Below, in pieces: positions 22,827 to 34,980 of a DNA stretch of 64,000 bases. The translations under genes and the position numbers were made by a program. The DNA lies in NCBI GenBank assembly GCA_007115705.1, contig QXEO01000339.1, forward strand, positions 6,133,386 through 6,197,385, read 5' to 3'. Positions within the stretch are counted from its first letter, which is position 1. Each line of letters opens with the position of its first letter. The notes beneath the pieces are model-generated. The model was not told the DNA's origin, made no database searches, and worked only from the letters and a program-made list of their open reading frames with translations. Source of the DNA: Dactylis glomerata (lineage: Eukaryota > Streptophyta > Magnoliopsida > Poales > Poaceae).

Positions 22827-23419
22827 ATGTTGTTCCCTAAGTATGTTTTGGAGGACCTCTCAGTAGGTAGTGGTTTAATTATTGGGAAAGGTAACATTGA
22901 GGAGTTCTTTAATCATATTAGTATGCATAAAATGTTGAGGATAGATCTTTGGCTGAGCTTGCTCCTAGTTATGAAGTTGCTGCTGCTTATTTAGTTCACA
23001 TGTTGGAGGCTACGTTTGTTAACCTTAATCCTTTTATACAACAAATGTTTCTTACGCTCCATGATATCGAAGACTCCGAAAAGAAAGATTTTATCTTGGA
23101 AACTTTGCGTAGAGAATTTAGAGATGTTGCTATTGAAGCTAGGAAAGTTTTTGAGCGTTTTAATATGCTTGGCTCACCTGTTAATGTTGTTGGTACAACT
23201 AAAGAAGACATGAAAGTACCAATTCCTTGCAAACTTGTAGGATCGCATGAAGCGTTGGAAAAGAATTTCGATTGGATTTGTCCTGAAAACCCTTTTGATG
23301 AAAGTAGCGTACCAAAAAGTGTTCATAAGGGATCTTCAAAAACTCATTTGGACACAATTCAATTTATTATTGAAAATACTTCTGTAATGGATCTTAATGC
23401 CTCTTTTGATATTACTTGA
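22827..23419 (+). pseudogene. Frameshifted ~194-aa retroelement ORF (F)
   Basis: It starts MLFPKYVLEDLSVGSG at 22827. The frame shifts by a one-base loss near 22935, after the ISMHK motif, and continues as LAELAPSYEVAAAYLVHMLEA to a stop at 23417-23419. Otherwise it aligns end to end with the intact ORF in H (31811-32395). I do not recognise the family. Confidence 0.75.
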
Positions 23420-23429
23420 TTTCCACTTT

Positions 23430-26333
23430 CTGCGCCTAGCTCAAAAGCGTTAAAGAAAAGCACTCTTGGGAGATAACCCATTATTTTCTTTTTAGTACTT
23501 TTTCTTTTATTTAAGTCTTGGAAGTTATTACTACTATAATAACCGCTCTTTATCCTTTTTATTTCATTGTTGTGCCAAGAAGAACCTCTAATTTGAGGGA
23601 GGTAAGATTTGGGGAAGTTGCTGTCGTGAAACAGATTTTTGTGCTGCACCGTAAAAATTTGTGAAATTCTCAGAATATCTTTTTGACCTGCGATTTCTTG
23701 TGCATATGCCCCAAGTTATATCCAAACTTTCATTAGTTTTACACTTTTTGATTTGAGCAACAGAAGGTCCTCGAAAAAATCAACCTTTGTCAGCTATTCT
23801 GTTTTGACAGATTTCTGCCACTATTTGTGTTTGCCTCTCAATCGCTTTCTTTTTGAGTTCTTTTGATCACGGAACTAATTTTGAGGAAGTTTCTACAGTA
23901 GTATATGCTTTATATATGGTGTTTTTGAGTTGAAACCTGAACCAAAAAGGGTTGATCTACTATTATGTTTATGCTAACGTTGCTAATAGAATTGTGTGAA
24001 GTTTTGTATGAAGGAAGTTTTCAAGTGTAGGGATCGGAGAATGATGAGACGAGATGAAGAATGGACAAAAGCTCAAGCTTGAGGATTCCCATGTCACCCC
24101 AATAAATATCCAAAAGGTACAAGCGTCAAAGCTTGGGGATGCCCCCGAGGCACCCCTTCTTCATCGGCAAAAATCAAGTCACCTTTCAACACACTATATT
24201 TTTATTGCTTCATGCACTATGCGTTTTTCTTGGAGCGTATTTACTTTTTCTTTCAGTTTTCTTTTGTTTTGTTTGCTGCAATAAATGGTTGGACCTGAAC
24301 AAATTTCTTTTGGAGGAGATTTACTTGCTTTTCATTTGCCAAGAACACTCCGTTTTTCACTCTTATCGTTCAACGAGTGTTCTCTTTTTCTAAAACTGCG
24401 TTTAGCTTTCGTTTTTTGCCTTGATTTTTGTTCAGATCTTGTTTTATCTTTGCATCAAAGTGTATTTGGACCTCTGGTCTATGTTGGTATTCATCAAAAG
24501 AGTTATCTCAAAAAGGTTTGAATGGTGTTGGAAAAGAGAAAAAGTTTCATACAAAAAAGTGGTACAAAAAGGAGCTTGTTTAGACTGCGACTTAGACTTT
24601 TTCATGCCATGCTTGATATTGTTTTGATAGTATGCTTAGTGATTTTTGCTGTAGCATGACTTGTTTCAAATGACTATGATTGCTTAATGAGCCTTTGAAA
24701 AAATCATGCGTTGTTTTTTAGTTTATGGAAGCATTAATTTGGTTTTCTCCTAGATGCTTTATTTGGGTTGACTTGGCGCATGATTACAACATGTTAGACT
24801 CATACAAAGTCGCCATAAGCCTTTATGATCATTTGGTTTTTGACTTTTGGTGCCATTTTATGCTTCTCTTAATCATGTTTTGTCGCTATGCATGATTATG
24901 GCCGTTATTGCTCTCTTAGTTGGTCGCTCCTAGTCTTTTGCTAGCCTTCATTTTGTACTGAGTATGAGCTCTACTCGTGCATCCAACTCCCAAAAACCAA
25001 GTTATTCCAATGTGACCACCATACATACCTATTAGCAATTTGCTATTCCAAAGTACATTTGACTTGCTTTTATCTATCCTTTGAATTAAACTCTTTTGGT
25101 GTTATGCAAAAATTAGTCTGTAAAGCTCTCACGAACCTGATGGCACACTTTACTTTTCTCGCTTTTAAAATTTTGACATTGTGGCTCTTTTATGTTGACG
25201 TTATGCTTGCAAGTTGTAAGTTGGAAATTAGCCAAACCATGCCGTCATAGGGTAAGCTTTCAACATTGCACTTCTTATTTGAGTTGATATCGTGATCTTT
25301 TGTTTATGGATACTCGCGATGTGAAACAAGTTGGAAATCTTGCGGGATCATGGAGTTTGTATACGTGTTAGAGAAATGCCTGGGCCGCTAATCTAAGCCA
25401 TGCATCATTCATGGTGGAAATTTACAGCATGCCCATAGTGGACATTCGACGACGCATCTCAAAATAAAATGCTATACCAATGGTAAATAAAAGAGATGTC
25501 GAGGTGTTCATTGTCTGTTTGTCCTGTCATTTTGATGTGGGCTTGTTTCATGTCATCGGGCAAGGAGGTACCCCGTTGGTGGTTCTCGGTGATACATGTA
25601 TACTTACAATGACAAGAGCTTGCTTGGGACCCTAAGTCGAGTAGCATGAGGTTTGGGTATTCGTATTTCACGGGACATGAGGTTTTCAACTTATGATTTG
25701 TCAAGCATATGCTCATAAACGTTCTTGCATTTACTTTAACCATTGAAGATGCCTATGATGGGGGCAATGAGAGATCAAAGCTAGTAAGTACCATAATTTT
25801 TGAAGGTTTATAAAACTTGCAATCACTACTTCCCTCTGTGAAGGGCCTTTCTTTTACTTTTATGTTGAGTCTCCACCTTCTACCTTTATGCATCGTCTGA
25901 GAGAGCATAGTTGCCATTCTGAGTTTAATGTGCATTGTCCCAAAGTTATCATTGATTGATTCGTGATTATGGTTTCACTTGTTCTTAAATTATTTGTATC
26001 TAGTCGCCCTCTTAAACTTGAAGGTGTCCTATGCATTTATGTTTTGCTATTCCATGAAGGACAAGCTGAAAACCATTTGCTATATTTTTCTATATGATTT
26101 GAACACACGTTTGACTTTCATAGTTTCATTATTCATGATCTTTCGGTTGTGTTTCTTTTCATGTTATAACATGGTTACTAAGTTCTTATTGTCAAGATTA
26201 TGTCTTTTATGCCCGTGTTTTAAGTTCTTTGATCCCAGCACTCAATGCTTACTTTGATGATCAAGATTGTGATAGTGCATGTCACCTTAAAAATTATTCT
26301 TTTGTTATCACTTACCTACTCGAGGATGAGCAG
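23430..26333 (+). other. F non-coding 3' arm, long-module version
   Basis: Same arm as in E1, H and J at both ends. Between about 25010 and 25835 it carries a different ~825-bp module, shared with K, in place of the ~475-bp module of E1, H and J. One PPT-like hairpin is at 24135-24156. No gene seen. Confidence 0.7.
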
Positions 26334-26353
26334 GAGTTAAGCTTGGGGATGCT
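26334..26353 (+). other. F polypurine tract
   Basis: Ends AAGCTTGGGGATGCT directly before the 3' LTR TG. The same tract precedes the 3' LTR of every related element here. Confidence 0.78.
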
Positions 26354-27912
26354 TGATACGTCTCAAACGTATCTATAATTTTTGATGTTGCATGCTTGTT
26401 CTTACACCATTTGCTTTGTGTTTTGTTACACTTTGTGGCGTTTTTATGCATTTTCCGGAACTAACCTATTAACAAGATGCCACAGTGTCAGTTCCCTGTT
26501 TTCTGCTGTTTTTGTGTTTCAGAAAAGTTACACAGTAAATATTCTCGGAATTGGACGAAACAAAAGCTGAACCTCCTATTTTTACCGAAGCTTCGCGAAG
26601 ACCGAAGATGAGACGGAGGGGGGCCAGGGGCCAGCCTCACCACCAGGGGGTGCGGCCCAGCCCCTGGCTGCGCCCACCTGTGGTGAGACCGCCTGGTCCA
26701 CCTCCTGACGCTCCCCCTTTGCCTATAAAGTCCCCGCGACGGGAAAAACCTAAGGGACGGATCGCTTTTCCTTGAAACATACTGCAAGCCGCCGTCGTCG
26801 TTGAAACGAGATCGGGAGGATCCAGGAGCTCTTCCTGGCACCCTGCCGGAGTGGGGAATCCCTGCCGTAGGCCTTCTCCACCACCATGGTCGCCTTCGGA
26901 GTGATGTATGAGTAGTCTACCTTGGACTACGGGTCCATAGCAGTAGCTAGATGGTTGTCTTCTCCACCATATGCTTCATATTTAGATCTTGTGAGCTGCC
27001 CAGTTGATGTGCTGAATTATATATCTTATGTTATCTCTATGTTTTTTATGATCTTGCATGCTTTCCGTTGCTAGTAGCTATTTTGGCCGAGTAGATGCTA
27101 GTGACTCCAAGAGGGAGTATTTATGCTCGATAGTTGGGTTCATGCCTCTATTTAATCTGGGGGAGTGACAGATACCTCTAAGGTTGTAGATGTGTTGTTG
27201 CCACTAGGGAGAAAACAACATTCTTGTGTCCAAGGACATTTACTTTATTTACATTACGCACTTTGCTTAATGCAATTATCTGTTGTTCCCAACTTAATAC
27301 TCAAGGGGTCCTCGGATGATTCCCCGCGAGTGGATTATTAGTCATAGATGCAGTTGGATTACGGTCTATGTATTTTGTCATAATGCCCAGAGTGAACCTT
27401 ATAGTGATCCTCGTGACGTATGTACGTTATCTTTACTCTATCAATTGCCCAACTGTAATTTGTTTACCTAGCATGTTATTATTTATCTTATGGAGAGACG
27501 TCACTAGTGAACTGTGGACCCCGGTCCAATTTCCTTTACATTATCTTACCGTTTTACTATTACTCGCTCTGTTTACTTTACTTGCATTACTATTATCCTT
27601 TTACCACTCGATACGCTCAATCTTTTGTTTACAGCAAACCGGTGAGATTGACAACCTCATCGTAAGTTGGGAGCAAAGTTCTTGGTTATGTTGTGTGCAG
27701 GTTTCACGTTGCTGCTGGGTGAAAGACACACCAACAAGTTTTCTGGCGCCATTGTCCGGAGTGTCACGAAGCTAGCAAGCATCACCTTCTGAAGTTTGGC
27801 TTTCTCCTACTGGTTCGATAAACCTTGGTTTTACAACTGAAGGAAGACTTGCTACTGTGCTCATCATACCTTCCTCTTGGGGTTCCCAACGGGCTGTACT
27901 TACACGCCATCA
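26354..27912 (+). repeat. F 3' LTR
   Basis: Pairs with 21017-22649 apart from an internal deletion near 27001. It ends CGCCATCA at the target duplication. Confidence 0.9.
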
Positions 27913-27917
27913 TGTAT

Positions 27918-28175
27918 TTATTTACAATTATCATGAGTTCATGGTTTAGTCAAAGTATAATGTTTATAGTTTGACAAAATATATATTGAAAAATCAGCAT
28001 CTGTAATATAGAGTTAATATTAGTATAATTATCATAAAATATACTTTCATATTATATGCATTTGATATGATAATTTTGATGCATTTTTCCTATATACTTC
28101 ATTATCAAACTTTATGAAGTTTGACTTTGACTAAACCTATAACAAATGGAAATTAGAAAAAACAAGAGAGTATGA
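27918..28175. mobile_element. Possible decayed MITE
   Basis: gtttagtcaaagt near 27951-27964 is roughly inverted at the right as actttgactaaac near 28122-28136, with a very AT-rich centre. This is the pattern of old mariner-like MITEs in grasses. No target duplication was identified and the ends are approximate. Confidence 0.35.
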
Positions 28176-30019
28176 AATTATAGGATGTGAACGTTGCAAA
28201 ACATCGAGAATCTGATAGCATAAATTATAGGTACCTTTTAGTATCACACTTACATGTTGATATGTAAATGAGATGATGTGTCGATAGTACTCTATTGGTA
28301 CATAAGAACCATCCATTTATATGTATAAATTTATATGTTTTTTTGAACTTTGATGTAAATATGTAAATTGATGAGATACTTGCATGTGTGTATGGTGTAT
28401 TTTAGTATTGGTCTTACATTATTTAGCCCAACCAGCTTAAACATTAGTTTCTGACATTGTTTTGTTATGGAAAATGATTGCACATTGTACCGAGCACCTT
28501 AACATATTTTGAAGATAATTAAGAATAATCCTTTGTTTAGTTTGCCCCAAGGAGGCGGATAATACTTGTAACATCAAAGACACTGCCGAGATGATAAGTC
28601 GAGCGTCTTGCAACATGTTAAATCATTTATTTTATAGACTATTGATTCATGGAGCAGCTTGTTTAATTGTGATCCACGAGTATGACAGAAATAATTGAGC
28701 TCTTTTGTGTGCTTTATACCCATCGTACCTCATTTTGAGAAAAAATGACATAATAATTGAAAATTTGAGGAGTTCTTTTGTAGGTTAATAGTACATTCAG
28801 TTTAGTGTAGTACTTCCATCTCCGGATTGTTAGAATCTCCAAGAACCACTTCAATTTAATTGTACGAATGTACACTAGCCTATATGAAGATCACTTGGTT
28901 TTAGTTGCACTGACACATGCGCCAATAGTAAGTGAAAGCCTGAATTATTGGAGTGAGCTTCATACATAGATTAGTAGAATCTTGTAGTGCATCATCTGTT
29001 AATTCATACCACATAGAATATTAGTGGTGGCTATATAGTTCATGTGATACATACATATTTGATCAAGTATCTAATTCATTTATACCACTCCTAAGGAAAT
29101 TAGCTTGGTTGTATATATGTGTTTTACAAAGAAGAGGTGCCGACAACTAAGGTACATCATCATGTTTGCATAAGTTCATCTGTATTCCCATTTTGTTGTA
29201 TCTTGCAATTTGGTATCATGTGAAATTAATGGTGATCTTTTGGAGTAAGGGAATCACATATTCTTCCAATGTTCTATTTCTTTGATATGTTGGTAGTATT
29301 TGTGCCCTTACCCCTATTTTTGCTACACACATGAACAATTAGGAGACATCGGTAAATCAGCCTTTTTTCAGGGAGATTATTATGTTGATAGCTTGGTCAA
29401 TTTGGATGACACATGCAATGATCTTATATTTTCAAAGTAGTTCCTCTTATCCTGTATAGTGTAGGAAGAAATTCAAAGATGAGTTGGCGCTTATTGTTCA
29501 TAGGGCTAAACAGGAAAAATACCATTGCATATCAGCTGAGGAAATAATTTTACCTAGCTTTAGGTTTTCTTTTGGGATTAGGGCCTTGTACCTTTAGTTG
29601 CTAACCTCTAGCACTTAATTTTGGGAATAACTTTATGGAAAATTACCAACAAACTATGTGTAGTGGGGAAACCCACTATTTGGCCTAAAATAAAAAATAA
29701 TGGGAGGAACTTCTTGTGCACTTGAGAGCTTCATGTCACCTATAAAATTAATGTTGTTGGTTTTTGCTATATGAATATCTGGTCGATCATATATTTTCTT
29801 AGGATATTTATGTTTTGATTCATTGTTTTTGAAAATGTTTTCATGTGCACATCAATATTGTATTGTTGTATATCAAGACATGTTTTCATCCAAAAACTAT
29901 AACTTCTAGAATGTGGGTTTGTTCTGTCTTGGCTATTTTTTACATCATTATTTTCTATGGAATTTCATGCAATGCACCTTGATTTTAAGTTGACGGCAAA
30001 ACTTGTCCTGAACAAATAA
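28176..30019. other. No recognisable feature
   Basis: Very AT-rich intergenic DNA, with no frame long enough to be worth reporting and no terminal repeats seen. Confidence 0.45.
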
Positions 30020-30024
30020 CACAT

Positions 30025-31621
30025 TGATACGTCTCAAACGTATCTATAATTTTTGATGCTCCATGCTTGTTTTTGCATCATTTGCCTATTGTTTCGTTAC
30101 ACTTAGTGGCATTTTTATACATTTTCCGGAACTAACCTATTAACGAAGTGCCACAGTGCCAGTTTCCTGTTTTCTGCTGTTTTTGTGTTTCAGAAGTGAT
30201 ACACAGGAAATATTCTCGGAATTGGACGAAACAAGTTCCTGAAGTCATATTTTACCCGGAAGCTTCCAGAGATCCGAAGAAGTGTCGGAGGGGGGCCACC
30301 AGGGCCCCACACAAGGGGACGGCGCGGCCTGGCCCCTGGCCGCGCCACCCCTATGTGAGAGCCCCTGGCACCACCTCTGACATCGCCCCTTCGCCTATAA
30401 GTACCCCCCGACGAGAAAAACCTAAAGGCCCGATCAGTTTTCCAGAATACATCGCGATCCGCCGCCGCCGTCGACCCGAAGATCGGGAGGGTCCAGAAGC
30501 TCTTCCCGGCACCCTGCCGGAGAGGGGAATCGCCACCGGAGGTCTTCTTCATCGCCATGCTTGCCTCCGGAGCGATGAGTGAGTAGTCTACCTTGGACTA
30601 TGGGTCCATAGCAGTAGCTAGATGGTTGTCTTCTCCACCATGTGCTTCATGTTTAGATCTCATGAGCTGCCCTACATGATTGAGATCACCGTTATGTAAT
30701 TCTATGATGTTGGTTTGTTGGGATCCGATGAATATTGGTGTTTATGATTAAGTTGCTGTACGGAATTATATCTTTTGTTATCTCTATGTTGTTTATGATC
30801 CTGCATGCTCTCCGTTGTTAGTAGCTATCTTGGCCGAGTAGTTGCTAGTGACTCCAAGAGGGGGTATTTATGCTCGATAGTGGGTTCATGTCTCTATTTC
30901 ACCTGGGGGAGTGACAGAAACCTCTAAGGTGGTAGATGTGCTGTTGCTACTAGGGAGAAAACAACATTCATATGCTCAAGGGCATATGCTTTGTTTACAT
31001 TACACACTTTGCTTAATGCAATTATCTGTTGTTCGCAACTTAATACTTCTAGGGTGTTCGGATGATATCCCCGGGGGTGGATTATTAGTCATAGATGCAG
31101 TTGGATGGCGGTCTATGTATTTTGTTGTAATGCCCAGAGTAAATCTCATAGTGATCTTCTTGACATATCACGTTATCTTTATTCTATCAATTGCCCAACT
31201 GTAATTTGTTTACCCAGCATGTTATTTTATCTATGGAGAGACACCGCTAGTGAACTGTGGACCCCGGTCCTATTTTAATCATATTGCAATCACCTATTTA
31301 CTTTTCCCGCATTGTTTACTTTACTCGCATATACTCTACTGTTTTCCACTCGATACACTCATAACCTTTGTTTCAAGCAAACCGGTGAGATTGACAACCT
31401 CATCGTAAGTTGGGAACAAAGTATTTGTTTGTGTGTGTGCAGGTTCCACAACACCTTCAGTCGTCATCGTCTCCCTTCTCCTGTTCGATAAACCTTGGTT
31501 TCTTAACTGAGGGGAAACTTGCCGCTACACTCATCATACCTTCCTCTTGGGGTTCCCAACGGGCTGATCATCACCACGCACAAGGACTTACTGCTCCCAC
31601 GTCATCATCACACGAGTAGCA
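30025..31621 (+). repeat. H 5' LTR
   Basis: Starts TGATACGTCTCAAACG and ends GAGTAGCA. A TATA-like cctataagta lies near 30391. Confidence 0.9.
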
Positions 31622-31631
31622 GCACTTTTTC

Positions 31632-31649
31632 TGGTGCCGTTGCCGGGGA
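31632..31649 (+). other. H primer-binding site
   Basis: TGGTGCCGTTGCCGGGGA, tRNA-Asp type with one change (C to T at the fourth base). Confidence 0.83.
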
Positions 31650-31810
31650 AGAGAGAAGACTTCTGCGAGGGGAGTTCTTCGCACACACATTCTTTACTTT
31701 GTTATTTGTTTTGCTTTACTTTATTTTATTTTACCTGCATTGCTTTTTATATCAAAAACCCAAAAAAATTAGAATCCTTGGTAGTTGTTATTTCTTTACT
31801 TTAGTTTATC

Positions 31811-32395
31811 ATGCTGTTCCCTAAGTTCGTTCTGGAGGACCTCTCAGTAGGTAGTGGTTCGATTATTGGCAAAAGTAACATTGAGGAGTTCTTTAATCAC
31901 ATTAGTATGCATAAGGAAGTTGAGGAAAAGTCTTTGGTTGAGTTAGCTCCTAGTTATGAAGTTGCTTCTGCTCATTTAGTTCACATGTTAGAAGCTAGGT
32001 TTGCTAGTCTTAATTCTTCTATGCAATACATGTTCCTTAAGCTTCATGAAATTGAGGATCCCGAAAAGAAAGCTTTCATCTTAGAAACCTTGCGCACAGA
32101 ATTTAGAGATGTTGCAATTGAGGCTACGAAAGTTTTTAAGAAGTTTAATAAGCTTGGCTCGCCTGTTAAGGTTGTTGGTATGCCCAATGAAGAATCTAAA
32201 TTGCCAATACCCTGTAAACTTGTAGGAATTCATGATGCCTTGGAAACAAATTTTAGTTGGATTTGCCCTGAAAATCTTTTTGATGAAAATAGTGTACCAA
32301 GGCGTGACTACAAGGGGTACTCAAAACCTCATTTGGATAGTATTCATTTCTTTGTTCCTATGGAACTTGATGCTTCATCACTTGATATTACTTGA
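31811..32395 (+). CDS. Unrecognised 194-aa protein of non-autonomous LTR elements (H)
   Basis: Intact ORF starting MLFPKFVLEDLSVGSGSIIGKSNIEEFFNH (given here only in outline) and ending LDASSLDIT. It sits where gag would start, about 160 bp after the primer-binding site, and fills the only coding slot in H. Related but frameshifted copies are in F (22827-23419) and K (51851-52446), so it is a family feature. Visible character: soluble, mixed-charge and probably helical (LVHMLEARF, KAFILETLRTEF, VFKKFNKLGSP), then a Cys-bearing segment (LPIPCKLVG, WICPENLFDE). There is no zinc knuckle, no capsid motif that I recognise, no signal peptide and no membrane segment. It might be a diverged Gag N-terminal domain, a captured host gene fragment, or an accessory factor. 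The start was chosen because all three copies share this ATG and the residues after it. Confidence 0.7.
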   Translation: MLFPKFVLEDLSVGSGSIIGKSNIEEFFNHISMHKEVEEKSLVELAPSYEVASAHLVHMLEARFASLNSSMQYMFLKLHEIEDPEKKAFILETLRTEFRDVAIEATKVFKKFNKLGSPVKVVGMPNEESKLPIPCKLVGIHDALETNFSWICPENLFDENSVPRRDYKGYSKPHLDSIHFFVPMELDASSLDIT

Positions 32396-32406
32396 TTCGC
32401 AATTTT

Positions 32407-34960
32407 CTGCGCCTAGCTCAAAGGCGTTAAAGAAAAGCACTCTTGGGAGATAACCCAATGTTTACTTTTCAGTACTTTTTCTTTTATTTGAGTCTTGGAA
32501 GTCATTACTACTGTAATGACCGCTCCTTATCTTGTTTATTTCGTTTTTGTGCCAAGAGAAGCCTCTAATTTGAGTGAGGTAAAGATTTGGGGATGTTGCT
32601 GTCCTGAAACTGTTTTCGGTGCTGCACCGTAAAAATTCGTGAAAATTCTCTGTATATCTTTTGGACCTGCGATTTCTTGTGCATATGCCCCAGGTTATAT
32701 CCAAACTTTTCTTAGTTGAACACTTTTTGATTTGAGCAACGGAAAATCCCTCAAAAATTCGTCCTTTGTCAGCTGTCCAGTTTTGACAGATTTCTGCCAA
32801 TATTTGTTTTTGCCACTTTTTCGCTTTCTTTTGAGTTCTTTTTGATCATGGAACTCTTGTGGAAGTTGCTACAGTAGTATATACCTTATATGTGGTGGTT
32901 TTGGGTTGAAACCTGAAGCTAAAAGAGGTGGAATATATTTTATGCTTACACTAATGTTGCTAATAGAATTGTGTTTAGTTTTGTATGAAGGAAGTTTTCA
33001 AGTGTAGGGATTGGAGAATGATGAGATGAGTTGAAGAATGGACAAAAGCTCAAGCTTGGGGATGCCCATGCATCACCCCAAGAAATATCCAAGAAGTACA
33101 AGCGTCAAAGCTTGGGGATGCCCCCGAGGCACCCCTTCTTCATCGGCAAAAATCAGGTCACCTTTCAAAACACTATATTTTTATTGCTTCATGCACTATG
33201 TGTTTTTCTTGGAGCGTCAGTTGTTTTAGTTTTCTTAGTTGGTTTAGTTTGTTTGTTTGCTGCAATAAATGGTTGGACCCCAACAAATTTCCTTTGGAGG
33301 AGATGTACTCGTTTTCATTTGCAAAGAACGCTCTAGTTTTCACTCTTATTAAAAATCGAGCGCTCTTTTGTTTCTGCTACTGCTTTTGGTTTTCGTTTTT
33401 GCCTTGATATGCATTCAGATCTTGTCATATCTTTTCATCAAGGTGTATTTTTGCCTCTGATCTTTATTGGTTTTCATCAAAAGAGGTGTTTATAAAATTT
33501 TCAAATGGTGTTGGAAAAGAGAAAAAGCTTTATGCAAAATAGTGGTACAAGAAGGAGCTTGTGTAGACTGCGACTTAGGCTTTTTCATGTCATGCTTGAT
33601 GTCTTTTTGATAGTATGCTTAGTGGTTTTGCTGTAGCATGACTTGTCTCAAATAACTGAGATTGCTTAATGAGCCTTTGAAAAAATCATGCGTTGTTTTT
33701 ATTGTATGGAAGCATTATTTTGGTTTTCTCCTTGATGCTTTATTTGGGTTGACTTGGCGCATGCTCACACATGTTAGACTCTTACAAAGTTGCCAATAGC
33801 CTTCATGATCATTTAGTTTTTGACTTTTGATGCCATCGTATGCTTCTTTTAATGTCGCTTTGTCGCTTTGCATGATTATGGCCATTATTGCTCTCTTAGT
33901 TGGTCGCTCCCAGTCTTTTGCTAGCCCTCGCCTTGTACTGAGTATGAGCTCTACTCATGCATCCAACTCCTAAAAACCAAGTTTGCCATTGTGTCCACTA
34001 TAAATTCCTATACATGGTATTTGTAAGCCATTCCAAAGTAAAATTTTCGTGTGCTACCTTTCAAAAACCTTCAAAACACTTCTCGTTTTGTGACACTGTT
34101 TTCAGCTCATGGGGACGTAGTGGTCGGATTTGCTATCTTCCATATTGCTTATTCCAAAAAGAAAAAAAAAGAAAAAAAAGAAAGAAAAAAAGGCACTCCT
34201 CCAATGAATGTGAATGTTGGTGGGCACCCGATGGAATCGGTTAGCCATGGTATGTGAAAGGAAAAGGTGGGGAGGAGTGCCAAGTTTTATAAAAAGAGCA
34301 CAAGAGTGCCAATCTCTCTCTCAAAAACTTGCTTTATTTTTGTATGGAAGATAGTAAGAACCCCATTGCCAGTCGTTGACAAAGACAACCACCTCTCAAA
34401 ATCAAGTTTTATCTCTCTGTTTTACAAATGAAAAGCTCTAGCACATGTTTAAATCACTGCTTCCCTCTGCGAAGGGCCTTTCATTTACTTTTATGTTGAG
34501 TCACCACCTTCTTTCTTTATGCACCATTAAGAGAGCATAGTTGTCATTCTTAGTGTGATATGCATTGTCCCAAAGTTCATTGATTGACTCATATTGTTGG
34601 TTTCACTTGTTCTTAAATTATTTGTATCTAGTCGCCCTCTTAAACTTTGAGGTGTCCTATGCATTTATGTTTTGCTCTCTTTGAAGGACAAGCTGAAAAC
34701 CATTTGTATGTTTTTCCTTATGATTTGAACACACGTTTGACTTTCATTGTTTCATTATCATGATCTTTTGTTTGTGTTCATTTGCATGTTTACAACATGG
34801 TTGCTAAGTTCTTATTGTCATGATTATATCTTTCATGCCCATGTTTTAAGTTCTATTGATCCCAGCTCACCAATGCTTGCATATATGATCAAGATTGTGT
34901 AGGTGCATGTCACCTCAAAAATTATTCTTTGTTATCACTTACCTACTCGAGGACGAGCAG
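32407..34960 (+). other. H non-coding 3' arm
   Basis: Same arm as E1 and J with the short module (about 33985-34460). The hairpin pair is at 33058-33079 and 33114-33135. No convincing gene; frame 33031-33336 is the DNA-level counterpart of 4227-4469 in E1 but ends differently. Confidence 0.7.
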
Positions 34961-34980
34961 GAGTTAAGCTTGGGGATGCT
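34961..34980 (+). other. H polypurine tract
   Basis: Ends AAGCTTGGGGATGCT directly before the 3' LTR. Confidence 0.78.

Larger units (their letters stand above)
21017..27912 (+). mobile_element. F: complete non-autonomous LTR retrotransposon
   Basis: A 6896-bp element. The 5' LTR is 21017-22649 and the 3' LTR is 26354-27912. Flanks are tgcat (21012-21016) and tgtat (27913-27917), a 5-bp target duplication with one C/T change. The primer-binding site has one change from tRNA-Asp type, and the polypurine tract is at 26334-26353. The internal region has a frameshifted copy of the ~194-aa ORF seen intact in H, and no pol genes. The 3' LTR has lost about 70-80 bp near 27001 compared with the 5' copy, leaving this the shorter LTR. 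Confidence 0.9.
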
